Shown here piece after piece: positions 1 through 5,000 of a stretch of 5,000 nucleotides of DNA. The DNA comes from Bdellovibrionales bacterium. Its GTDB lineage: Bacteria > Bdellovibrionota > Bdellovibrionia > Bdellovibrionales > UBA1609. Position numbers and translations under genes: made by a program. The stretch is from NCBI GenBank assembly GCA_027451425.1, contig DAIDJH010000152.1, positions 1 through 5,000 of the forward strand, in the 5' to 3' direction. The notes under the pieces were generated by a model. That model was not told where the DNA came from. It was given only the letters and a program-made list of their open reading frames with translations, and made no database searches. How positions within the stretch are numbered: the first letter of the stretch is position 1; each line of letters begins with the position of its first letter.

Positions 1-99
1 CTTGAGGCCGCGGACCGGCGGGCGCGTGTAGAAGCCGTCCGCATAGGCGGGGTCCAGTTCCAGCGCCCGGCGCAGCGACAGCAGGAAAACCTTGTTGAA
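1..99 (-). pseudogene. Fragment resembling C-terminal region of a MetX-like homoserine O-acetyltransferase (alpha/beta hydrolase)
   Basis: The minus-strand frame whose last codon covers bases 3-1 reads FNKVFLLSLRRALELDPAY, then ADGFYTRPPVRGLK, running off the window. The run of a basic-rich helix, ALELDPAYADGFY and then a P-rxRGL stretch recalls the segment before the catalytic His in MetX-type homoserine O-acetyltransferases, which make O-acetylhomoserine for methionine synthesis. That is recalled family resemblance, not an alignment. A TPR helix (ALELDPAYAD) is the main alternative, but the following TRPPVRGLK is unlike a TPR. The first 80 bases are about 74% G+C by hand count, against about 53% for 121-220, so this piece does not match its neighbour. 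The frame stays open back to an ATG at 153-151, but the codons above about base 100 overlap the better-supported LamG frame. I treat it as a fragment joined at about 95-110. Confidence 0.4.
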
Positions 100-561
100 G
101 CTGGCCCGTAACGTATGAATCACCCGGAAAGAATATCTCTCCGTTCGCACCATTCCCGGAACTATCGGGAATTATAGTGTTCGCAGCGATGGGGCCAAGT
201 GGTCCATCGAGATGCCAAACACCACCGATTGATGACCAGGCCGGCGCCCACGATGCATCGAGCTCTTCTGGCGTCACCTGCACGCTGACACTGCCCCCGA
301 TGGGTTGCCCATTGTAAGTCGCCTCTAATTGTGTCGCTGTACCCGCATTAACGCCCGTAAACGTCGATGTGAAAACTCCCGTTTGATTGTCAGTCACAGG
401 TGAAAATGTACCTGTACTGCTCCCGCCATTTGCCGTGAACACAACTGTTGGATTGCTGCCAGGTACATAATACAGATTTCCGTTTTGATCGCGAATATTT
501 AAAGTAACAGTGATCGGCCGCGTGCCGAGCCTGGTGGGAATTGGGTAAGTTGAAAAAAGAG
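95..561 (-). pseudogene. Fragment of surface/secreted protein: bacterial Ig-like (Big/invasin) domain followed by LamG-like domain
   Basis: One minus-strand frame is open from the insertion-sequence end to about base 95. Its first part (about 540-290) reads as a bacterial Ig-like fold of Big/invasin type: ITVTLNIRDQNGN, then TVVFTANGG, then a TDNQTGVFTSTFTG strand pair and a closing SVSVQVTP. The second part (about 289-95) begins a LamG/concanavalin-like jelly roll: GGVWHLDGP, then IPDSSGNGANG, then SYVTGQLQQ, where such domains normally continue into a (A)xxFDG strand. That continuation is missing, because similarity ends where base composition jumps. No start codon, ribosome site or signal peptide is present, so the N-terminus lies beyond the insertion element or was lost. 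Such proteins are usually long, multidomain, extracellular adhesins or outer-membrane-associated proteins. The domain assignments come from motif recognition. Confidence 0.6.
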
Positions 562-578
562 GGGTGAATCTCCAAGAT
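562..578 (+). repeat. Left terminal inverted repeat of the IS256-family element
   Basis: GGGTGAATCTCCAAGAT matches the reverse complement of 1917-1933 (GGTTAAATCGCCAAGAT) at 14 of 17 positions, with the inner seven bases CCAAGAT and their pairing fully conserved except one mismatch further out. The similarity may extend a few bases outward to 559. Confidence 0.75.
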
Positions 579-606
579 GGTAAATGTTGAGTAAACCATC
601 AAAAAC

Positions 607-613
607 AAAGGAG
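607..613 (+). promoter_or_regulatory. Ribosome binding site deciding the transposase start
   Basis: AAAGGAG is spaced nine bases from ATG 623. This favours that codon over the in-frame ATG at 584, which has no purine-rich site upstream. Confidence 0.7.
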
Positions 614-622
614 AAGACCCCT

Positions 623-1900
623 ATGCCAGTCAAACAAAAAGATATCGAGGAGCGCAAGCAAGAAAATCTGAAATTGCAGGTTGGCGAGCTGAGTCAGCTT
701 AACCTGCCGGGCATGAGCTTGATGAGTCTTTTGCAATTCGGCAGCGGCGCGCTTTTAAAGCACGCAATCGCCGCCGAGATCGAGGCCCATCTGGGGCGCA
801 GTCACTACGAACACGGCGACGAGTTCAAGGGCCACCGCAACGGTCACCAGAAGACACGGCTCGACACACCACTGGGTGTTGTTGAATACGACCGGCCGAA
901 GCTCGCGTACGCCGAGAACTTCAAATCGCAATTTCATGTGCCACATATGCGGCGGCCCGAAGAGTTCGCCGCACAGATAACCGACATGTACATTAATGGG
1001 CTTTCGACCCGAAAGGTGAAAGACTCTCTCAAGGCCGTGGTGGGCGAAAAAATTCGCACGTCGCCGTCAACGGTGTCGCGGGTTACGAAGCGTTTGCGCG
1101 ACGAATTTGCCGAGTGGAAAACTCGATCTCTTGCCAATAAAGACGCTGCGTATCTTTTTCTCGATGCCATTCGCGTCGGCATGCGCATTGGTGGCGCAAA
1201 CAAAGACGCGGTACTACTCGCGTACGCCATCATGGCCGACGGCACGATGGAGCTTTTAGCTGTCGATCTTGGCCATACCGAGAGCGAGCGCAGCTGGGGC
1301 AAGTTTGTAGAAGACCTGAAGGCGCGGGGGCTCAAAGACCCGCTCATCGTTTGCTCTGATGGCAACGCCGGCCTTATCGCCGCCATCGAGAGTCACTTTA
1401 CCACGAGTTATCGACAACGCTGTGTTAAGCACCGCGAGCAGAACATACTCGACGCTGTTCCGGTCGCTGAGCAAGAGCCCGTGAAAAAAGCGCTGAAACA
1501 GATTTTTTACGGCGCCACATCGCTCGAGCAAGCCAAACAGTTCGTCAAAAATTTTCGCCGCGAGTTCGCCAAAAAATATGCGACCGCGACAGAGCGGCTG
1601 ATGCAAGATCTCGACCAGTGCTTGACGTTTTACCTGTTCCCATCAAACCACTGGCGGCGTATGCGCACGTCGAACAAGCTTGAGCGCCTGAACAAAGAGC
1701 TAAAGCGAAGAATGAAAGTAATCGGCCGTCACCCCGACGAGTTAGGGTGCCTGTCGCTCATCTATGCCGTCGCAAAAAAGTATGCAGTCCAACAACAGCA
1801 GTACACCGTCACAGAAATTGAACTCGCGATTTGGCGCAGACTCAGAGACGACAAAATCTCAATGCTCAAACAACTCGAACTTGACGTGTGGGTAGCATGA
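623..1900 (+). CDS. IS256-family (Mutator-like) transposase, intact, 425 aa
   Basis: DDE transposase that cuts and joins the ends of the surrounding element. The catalytic triad is visible: D181 in YLFLDAIRV, D246 in LIVCSDGNAG and E354 in TSNKLERLNKELKRR. The insertion motif RCVKH (266-270) corresponds to the family's usual RCxxH. The N-terminal half carries the typical EAHLGR, then HRNGHQKTRL and the DTPLGVVEYDRPK strand, followed by QITDMYINGLSTRKV (119-133) and a helix-turn-helix-like SPSTVSRVTKRL (148-158). The length is normal for the family (about 390-430). I chose ATG 623 because AAAGGAG (607-613) lies nine bases before it. The in-frame ATG at 584 has no such site and would add 13 unlikely residues. 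There are no frameshifts and all catalytic residues are present, so the enzyme is probably active. Confidence 0.93.
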   Translation: MPVKQKDIEERKQENLKLQVGELSQLNLPGMSLMSLLQFGSGALLKHAIAAEIEAHLGRSHYEHGDEFKGHRNGHQKTRLDTPLGVVEYDRPKLAYAENFKSQFHVPHMRRPEEFAAQITDMYINGLSTRKVKDSLKAVVGEKIRTSPSTVSRVTKRLRDEFAEWKTRSLANKDAAYLFLDAIRVGMRIGGANKDAVLLAYAIMADGTMELLAVDLGHTESERSWGKFVEDLKARGLKDPLIVCSDGNAGLIAAIESHFTTSYRQRCVKHREQNILDAVPVAEQEPVKKALKQIFYGATSLEQAKQFVKNFRREFAKKYATATERLMQDLDQCLTFYLFPSNHWRRMRTSNKLERLNKELKRRMKVIGRHPDELGCLSLIYAVAKKYAVQQQQYTVTEIELAIWRRLRDDKISMLKQLELDVWVA

Positions 1901-1916
1901 CGTTATGAAAGAAAAA

Positions 1917-1933
1917 ATCTTGGCGATTTAACC
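1917..1933 (-). repeat. Right terminal inverted repeat of the IS256-family element
   Basis: ATCTTGGCGATTTAACC on the plus strand pairs with the left terminal repeat at 14 of 17 positions. A further CTC outward (to 1937) may be chance. The reading frame of the LysM fragment crosses into this repeat and stops inside the element at 1903-1905. Confidence 0.75.
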
Positions 1934-2091
1934 TCTCGCCAATCTCCACCAAGAGTGAAACGCGGCCAATATTTTTTAGCGATCCCCGATAAGATCTGGC
2001 CTGTTTTGACAATAACGAATTCATCTCGTGCCGCATACACGAACTGAGAAGCTCCGAGAATAAGAAAGCTCGTCAATATCCAACGCTTCAC
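1934..2091 (-). pseudogene. 5' fragment of an exported LysM-domain protein, truncated by the insertion sequence
   Basis: The frame begins at GTG 2091 with AGGTAGGTGG (2107-2098) six bases upstream, a strong ribosome site. Residues 1-20 form a Sec signal peptide (KR, a hydrophobic core, and QFVYA before the likely cut at A20/A21, with no lipobox Cys). Residues 25-53 open a LysM peptidoglycan-binding domain: EFVIVKTGQILSGIAKKYW, with GQILSGIAKKY matching the family's GDTLSGIAkkY, then GGDWREV where LysM domains usually continue with a (W)xEIYxxN helix. The element begins at that point, so the helix and everything downstream are lost. Translation would run into the element and end at 62 residues. 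The intact protein would have been periplasmic or cell-wall bound. Whether it was the same gene as the Ig-like/LamG fragment on the other side cannot be told from this sequence. Confidence 0.7.
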
Positions 2092-2117
2092 AACAGCCCA
2101 CCTACCTAATGCTTATC

Positions 2118-2145
2118 GGTATAATATGAGAAATCTATAGATCAA
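2118..2145 (-). promoter_or_regulatory. Possible sigma70-like promoter of the LysM gene
   Basis: On the minus strand TTGATC (2145-2140) and TATACC (2123-2118) are 16 bases apart. A start site would fall near 2111, about 20 bases before the GTG start and just ahead of its ribosome site. A competing pair, TTGGGT and TATAGA, lies slightly further upstream. The rest of the gap between this gene and ald (to 2323) is A+T-rich and shows no gene, RNA or clear terminator. Confidence 0.4.
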
Positions 2146-2323
2146 AAAAACTCTGACCCAAATTGAGATTTTCGAACGAATTGAACCGAAATTATCAACA
2201 CCGAAATGTATTGAAATAAGACATCGTACGGAGTCGATACACGGCTGAACAGAGTCGGCTCTTCGGCGAATCTTGCCCGCAAAAGTCGACTCATGAATTA
2301 ATAAATAATATTTGTTGCGGCCT

Positions 2324-3430
2324 TTAGCCTTTGAATGGCCGGTATTCCATGCCCAGATCGCGCGCGACAGGTTCGTATGCCACGTATCCATTATAAACGT
2401 TGAGGCCCAAATACAAAGCCCGATCTTTTTTAATGGCCTCTTCAACACCATGGCGGGCCAGCATTGAACAATACTTGTATGTCGCATTGTTGAGCGCATA
2501 AGTCGAAGTTCTTGCTACAGCACCCGGCATATTCGGCACAGCATAGTGGATCACGCCGTCGACTTCATATGTTGGCTGAAGATGCGACGTTGGCCGGCAT
2601 GTTTCAATACAACCGCCTTGATCAACAGCGACATCCACAATGACGGCCCCTTTCATCATTCGAGAAACCATTTCCTTCGTGACCAATTTCGGCGCGCGAT
2701 GCCCCGTCACCAAAACGCCACCGACTACAAGGTGCGAGCGAAACACTGACTGTTCAATGTTTTGCGTATTTGAGTAAAGCGTGTGGATGCGGCCTTGAAA
2801 AACATCATCCAAATATTCGAGACGCTTGTGATTGACATCAAGAATTGTCACATCCGCGCCAAGCCCCACCGCCATTTTTGCAGCATTGATCCCAACGACA
2901 CCACCACCGAGAACTGTCACATGCGCACGCTCCACGCCGGTCACTCCACCGAGAAGCACGCCCATCCCACCGCGATCTTTTTGTAAATACGTCGCGCCAA
3001 TCTGAGTGGCCATACGTCCGGCCACTTCACTCATAGGTGTGAGAAGCGGAAGGCTGCCGTCTTCAAGCTGAATCGTCTCGTAAGCAATTGCCTTCACCTT
3101 GCGATCACAGAGTGCTTTTGTGAGTTTCGGCTCAGGCGCCAAATGCAAATATGTGTAGAGAATCAAGCCCTCGCGCATGAGATCGAATTCTTCAGGGAGC
3201 GGCTCCTTCACTTTCACGATCATCTGCGCTTCTCCCCAAACATCTTTCGCCGTCGGGAGAATTTTTGCGCCCACTTTTTCGTAGGAATCATTCGATATGT
3301 GGCTGCCCACACCGGCGTCTTTTTCGACGTAGACCGTGTGCCCTTCAAGCACGAGTTGCCGAACGGATGCGTCTGTTAGACCCACACGGTTTTCACCAAT
3401 TTTGATTTCTTTCGGTACGCCGATAATCAT
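2324..3430 (-). CDS. ald: Alanine dehydrogenase, 368 aa
   Basis: Cytosolic NAD-dependent L-alanine dehydrogenase (EC 1.4.1.1), interconverting alanine and pyruvate plus ammonia. The N-terminal signature MIIGVPKEIKIGENRVG is present. The residues known from family structures fall at their usual numbers: R15 and K75 (KVKEP) and H96 (YTYLHLAPE) for pyruvate binding, and D270 (VDVAVDQGG) for catalysis. The Rossmann fold spans about 130-300, with LGGGVVGINAA (174-184) and the acidic ribose-binding D198 in TILDVN. MPGAVARTSTYALNNAT (301-317) is the conserved C-terminal substrate loop. The length matches the family (about 370), so the gene is intact. ATG 3430 is chosen because AGGGAG (3444-3439) lies eight bases before it and the protein then starts exactly like its relatives. 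The frame extends 11 codons further upstream to an ATG without support. It lies 62 bases after lpxC on the same strand and is probably co-transcribed with it. Confidence 0.96.
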   Translation of the reverse strand: MIIGVPKEIKIGENRVGLTDASVRQLVLEGHTVYVEKDAGVGSHISNDSYEKVGAKILPTAKDVWGEAQMIVKVKEPLPEEFDLMREGLILYTYLHLAPEPKLTKALCDRKVKAIAYETIQLEDGSLPLLTPMSEVAGRMATQIGATYLQKDRGGMGVLLGGVTGVERAHVTVLGGGVVGINAAKMAVGLGADVTILDVNHKRLEYLDDVFQGRIHTLYSNTQNIEQSVFRSHLVVGGVLVTGHRAPKLVTKEMVSRMMKGAVIVDVAVDQGGCIETCRPTSHLQPTYEVDGVIHYAVPNMPGAVARTSTYALNNATYKYCSMLARHGVEEAIKKDRALYLGLNVYNGYVAYEPVARDLGMEYRPFKG

Positions 3431-3465
3431 ATGAATTTCTCCCTCTTGAGTCGTGTCTGGCACGA

Positions 3466-3485
3466 GCTACTTTGTATCAAAGAGC
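3466..3485 (-). repeat. Short inverted repeat between lpxC and ald
   Basis: On the minus strand GCTCTTTG and CAAAGTAGC can pair around a three-base loop with one bulged T. No run of T follows, so it does not look like an intrinsic terminator. A second small stem, TCGTG/CACGA, follows it. These may be RNA-stability or processing hairpins, or chance. Confidence 0.3.
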
Positions 3486-3492
3486 CTTATTT

Positions 3493-4395
3493 CTATGCCC
3501 AGAGATACTGTTCTTCAAGAGGATTTTCAGGGAGGTCGGCCCCGAGCTCGATGACCCGAAAGCTATCGCTTGAGTTTAAAATCTTTGTGACAAGCCGGTT
3601 CATCAAATCATGCCCGGCCTTGTATAGCACCACATGGCCCATTAGCGGCAAACCCAGCGTGACAAGATCCCCAAGGGCATCCAGCACTTTATGGCGAACG
3701 AATTCATCGTGAAACCGTAAACCGTCGGGGTTCAAAATCATTTCAGAATCCAGTACTACGGCGTTATCCATACTTCCGCCGCGAGCTAGACCTTTGGCGC
3801 GTAGCGCTTCTACTTCTCGCAAAAAACCGAACGTTCGCGCTGGCGCAATATCACGGCTAAATGACTGTTCGTTGATGTCGATATCGAGGTTCTGCCGACC
3901 GATCTTTGGATGCGGGAACTCAATTGTGGCGGAAATTCGCAGGCCGTTGTATGGCGCGACATACGCGTACTTGCTGTCATCACCGTAATAAATGTTTTGG
4001 TTGATGTAGATATATTTTCGCGGCTGTTCCTGTTCGGTCATCCCGGCGCGGACCAACGCATCCAGAAAGATTCTGGCGCTGCCGTCACCGATAGGGATTT
4101 CAGGCCCATCCAGCTCAATAATAAGGTTATCAATACGAAACGCCGCCAGAGTCGATAAGCAATGTTCAACCGTTGAAACCGAAAAATACTCTCCACCAAG
4201 CGTGGTGGCCAGTTGGGTTGCTTGGACGTGGCGGGCCTTTGCCGCCAATGCCGGCCGTCCCGGCAAATCGGCGCGAACGAAGTAAACCCCGGTATTCACC
4301 GGAGCTGGGCAAAAGGTCAGTTTTGTGGGTTCGCCCGTGTGCAAGCCGATGCCTGTGACCTCGGCCCGTTGACGAATTGTTCTTTGCAAAAACAT
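3493..4395 (-). CDS. lpxC: UDP-3-O-acyl-N-acetylglucosamine deacetylase LpxC, 300 aa
   Basis: Zinc-dependent cytosolic deacetylase (EC 3.5.1.108) that removes acetate from UDP-3-O-acyl-GlcNAc, the first committed step of lipid A synthesis. Zinc ligands are visible as H78 (STVEHCLS), H235 and D239 (EFVRHKVLDALGD). E77 is the general base, with K236 and H262 (KAGHDLMN) as the other active-site residues. T188-F189 in PARTFGFL is the acyl-substrate contact. GIGLHTGEP (15-23) and IPIGDGSARIF (100-110) are further family signatures. Two LpxC repeats of about 120-150 residues are complete and the length is typical (about 300). ATG 4395 gives the standard start (RTIxxxxxxxGIGLHTG). The ribosome site is weak (AGGAA, 4410-4406, ten bases away), and low translation would suit an enzyme that is tightly limited in other bacteria. 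It probably shares a transcript with ald downstream. Confidence 0.97.
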   Translation of the reverse strand: MFLQRTIRQRAEVTGIGLHTGEPTKLTFCPAPVNTGVYFVRADLPGRPALAAKARHVQATQLATTLGGEYFSVSTVEHCLSTLAAFRIDNLIIELDGPEIPIGDGSARIFLDALVRAGMTEQEQPRKYIYINQNIYYGDDSKYAYVAPYNGLRISATIEFPHPKIGRQNLDIDINEQSFSRDIAPARTFGFLREVEALRAKGLARGGSMDNAVVLDSEMILNPDGLRFHDEFVRHKVLDALGDLVTLGLPLMGHVVLYKAGHDLMNRLVTKILNSSDSFRVIELGADLPENPLEEQYLWA

Positions 4396-4416
4396 CTAAT
4401 TAAAATTCCTATACAA

Positions 4417-4458
4417 ATTAAATGCCATTCCCCACATCCGCAGCTCCCCTCATTTAAT
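4417..4458. repeat. 8-bp perfect inverted repeat in the lpxC leader/upstream region
   Basis: ATTAAATG (4417-4424) and CATTTAAT (4451-4458) are exact reverse complements with a 26-base spacer, and the whole unit begins 22 bases upstream of the lpxC ATG. It could be a split operator or a leader hairpin. No other element in the lpxC upstream region is convincing, and no clear -35/-10 pair for lpxC was found. Confidence 0.4.
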
Positions 4459-4530
4459 GCGTACCCACGTGCAGGTGTTCGACTGGACGTGTAGCGCAAA
4501 AACAACAAGTGTGTAATACCCCGCACACCC

Positions 4531-4559
4531 TTAACTTTCAAGCGTCTCGTTCCGATACA
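4531..4559 (+). promoter_or_regulatory. Possible promoter of the small lipoprotein gene
   Basis: TTAACT (4531-4536) and GATACA (4554-4559) are separated by 17 bases, the optimal sigma70 spacing, though both hexamers are only fair matches. The expected start site (about 4565-4567) coincides with the gene's start codon, which has no visible ribosome site. Confidence 0.3.
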
Positions 4560-4566
4560 TTTAGTG

Positions 4567-4845
4567 ATGCGAAATCTATGGTGTTTTGTTTTCATCATTG
4601 CCGCGTGTGTTCTTATTGGATTATTGTGCGGATGCGCGTCGGATGAAAACTCTTACATATCAGAATACCCGGGCGGTCCGCGCACGGCCCCAGCCGCATA
4701 TTTGGTCGATAGCTTTTCCGTCGATGTGCCGCTGCCAAAAGATCAGAAGGGGCCACAAGTGCCTTTTTATTTTAAGCAATGCGAACAAGTCGGCCAGAGA
4801 GATTTTTATTCGCTGACATCGTACGAATGCAACTACCCCTATTAA
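4567..4845 (+). CDS. Small lipoprotein of unknown function, 92 aa
   Basis: I do not recognise the family. The N-terminus is a clear lipoprotein signal: MRN, a hydrophobic run (CFVFIIAACVLIGLL), then a lipobox LCGC ending at Cys23, the expected lipidated residue. The mature part is about 70 residues, hydrophilic, with a Pro/Gly-rich stretch (EYPGGPRTAP, 33-42) and a C-terminal segment with two cysteines (C72, C88) that could form a disulfide. No membrane segment follows the signal. It is probably anchored in the inner or outer membrane facing the periplasm. ATG 4567 is preferred, with GTG 4564 directly before it as an alternative. Neither has a Shine-Dalgarno sequence. It is divergent from lpxC and is followed after 39 bases by another small exported protein, so the two likely form an operon. 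Confidence 0.7.
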   Translation: MRNLWCFVFIIAACVLIGLLCGCASDENSYISEYPGGPRTAPAAYLVDSFSVDVPLPKDQKGPQVPFYFKQCEQVGQRDFYSLTSYECNYPY

Positions 4846-4871
4846 AAAATCCGGTGTACGTGGAGCCGAAA

Positions 4872-4878
4872 AGGCAGG
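4872..4878 (+). promoter_or_regulatory. Ribosome binding site supporting a GTG start at 4885
   Basis: AGGCAGG lies six bases before GTG 4885. It is the main reason to start the next gene here, since no ATG is available in that frame. Confidence 0.45.
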
Positions 4879-4884
4879 TTTTGC

Positions 4885-5000
4885 GTGCGTACTATTTTAG
4901 TTTCATTTTTTTTCGGTGTGGCGTGTGGCGCAACCGTTTTAGGTTCGACGAAAAACCCCTATGACGAAGAGTGCGAAGAAACGCTAACCCATTTCTCGAC
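4885..5000 (+). CDS. N-terminal part of a small exported protein, function unknown (runs off the window)
   Basis: From GTG 4885 the frame is open to the window edge for 38 codons. It starts MRTILVSFFFGVACGATVLG, a plausible Sec signal peptide, and continues with an acidic STKNPYDEECEETLTHFS. VACG at residues 12-15 is a poor lipobox, so either signal peptidase could act. It lies 39 bases after the lipoprotein stop, in the same reading frame, with its own ribosome site, and is therefore probably the second gene of a small operon. A run of eight T (4906-4913) inside the signal-peptide region could hide a sequencing frameshift, but the frame used gives a coherent signal peptide. The family is not recognisable from so short a piece. 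Confidence 0.5.
   Translation, partial: MRTILVSFFFGVACGATVLGSTKNPYDEECEETLTHFS

Larger units (their letters stand above)
562..1933 (+). mobile_element. IS256-family insertion sequence, complete
   Basis: A 1.37-kb element with one transposase gene, bounded by imperfect terminal inverted repeats (562-578 and 1917-1933, 14 of 17 matching). Size, single-gene layout and transposase type fit the IS256 family, part of the Mutator-like superfamily, which usually transposes through a circular intermediate. The transposase stop codon lies 16 bases inside the right repeat. IS256-type insertion normally leaves an 8-9 bp target duplication. Comparing the bases outside both ends, with ends placed at 559, 561 or 562 on the left and 1933 or 1937 on the right, gives no matching duplication. 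Both flanks are truncated minus-strand genes for exported proteins. The exact outer boundary is uncertain by a few bases. Confidence 0.88.

Noticed and set aside
1..153. Complete short minus-strand gene starting at ATG 153 and extending through base 1
   Set aside because: Its first 18 codons overlap the LamG-like frame and match nothing. The recognisable MetX-like part looks internal to a larger protein, so the ATG is probably fortuitous.
390..608. Minus-strand 72-codon open frame spanning the left end of the insertion element
   Set aside because: It crosses the IS boundary, has no ribosome site or recognisable protein features, and overlaps the Ig-like frame, which has clear domain motifs.
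1939..1955. AATCTCCA followed by AAGA just outside the right IS end, resembling the left terminal repeat in direct orientation
   Set aside because: Only eight bases match exactly before a gap, and the sequence encodes the LysM residues LGGDW in frame, so chance is the simpler explanation.
2185..2207. Two direct copies of ACCGAAAT spaced 15 bases apart in the gap between the LysM fragment and ald
   Set aside because: Too short and isolated to call an operator. No third copy and no promoter alignment supports it.
2252..2292. GAGTCG/CGACTC pairing downstream of ald as a terminator
   Set aside because: Six pairs with a 29-base loop and no T-run after it on the minus strand. Not a convincing intrinsic terminator.
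4317..4598. Minus-strand 93-codon open frame over the lpxC start and intergenic region
   Set aside because: It overlaps the lpxC N-terminus in another frame and shows no recognisable motif, signal peptide or ribosome site.
4779..4964. Plus-strand 61-codon open frame overlapping the lipoprotein 3' end and the last gene
   Set aside because: It overlaps both better-supported frames and lacks a signal peptide or ribosome site.

Overview
The window looks like part of a Gram-negative bacterial chromosome, or of a metagenome contig from one. It carries lpxC, the committed step of lipid A synthesis, plus exported proteins with Sec signal peptides and a lipoprotein box. Overall base composition is moderate, about 50% G+C. 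The mixture would fit a deltaproteobacterial or Bdellovibrio-like lineage, but nothing here fixes the taxon.

Left part (1-561). On the minus strand lies a broken gene for a surface or secreted protein, with a bacterial Ig-like (Big/invasin type) domain followed by the start of a LamG/concanavalin-like domain. Near position 95-110 the LamG similarity stops. The sequence becomes very G+C rich, and a different minus-strand frame takes over that resembles the C-terminal part of a MetX-like homoserine O-acetyltransferase. This is either a recombination scar or an assembly join.

Insertion sequence (about 562-1933). A complete IS256-family element encodes one intact DDE transposase on the plus strand and is bounded by 17-bp imperfect inverted repeats. 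The right end abuts the first ~53 codons of a minus-strand exported LysM protein. The left end abuts the Ig-like/LamG fragment. No target-site duplication is visible, so the two flanks may not have been adjacent before insertion.

Housekeeping part (2324-4395). Two intact minus-strand genes, lpxC then ald (alanine dehydrogenase), are separated by 62 bases with no convincing terminator, so they are probably co-transcribed. Both keep their known catalytic residues.

Right part (4396-5000). A 170-base divergent intergenic region holds an 8-bp inverted repeat on the lpxC side and a possible promoter for the plus-strand genes. Those are a small lipoprotein of unknown function and the start of a second small exported protein that runs off the window.

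I see no CRISPR array, RNA gene, defence system or biosynthetic cluster. The points of interest are the rearranged left half and the small exported genes beside lpxC.
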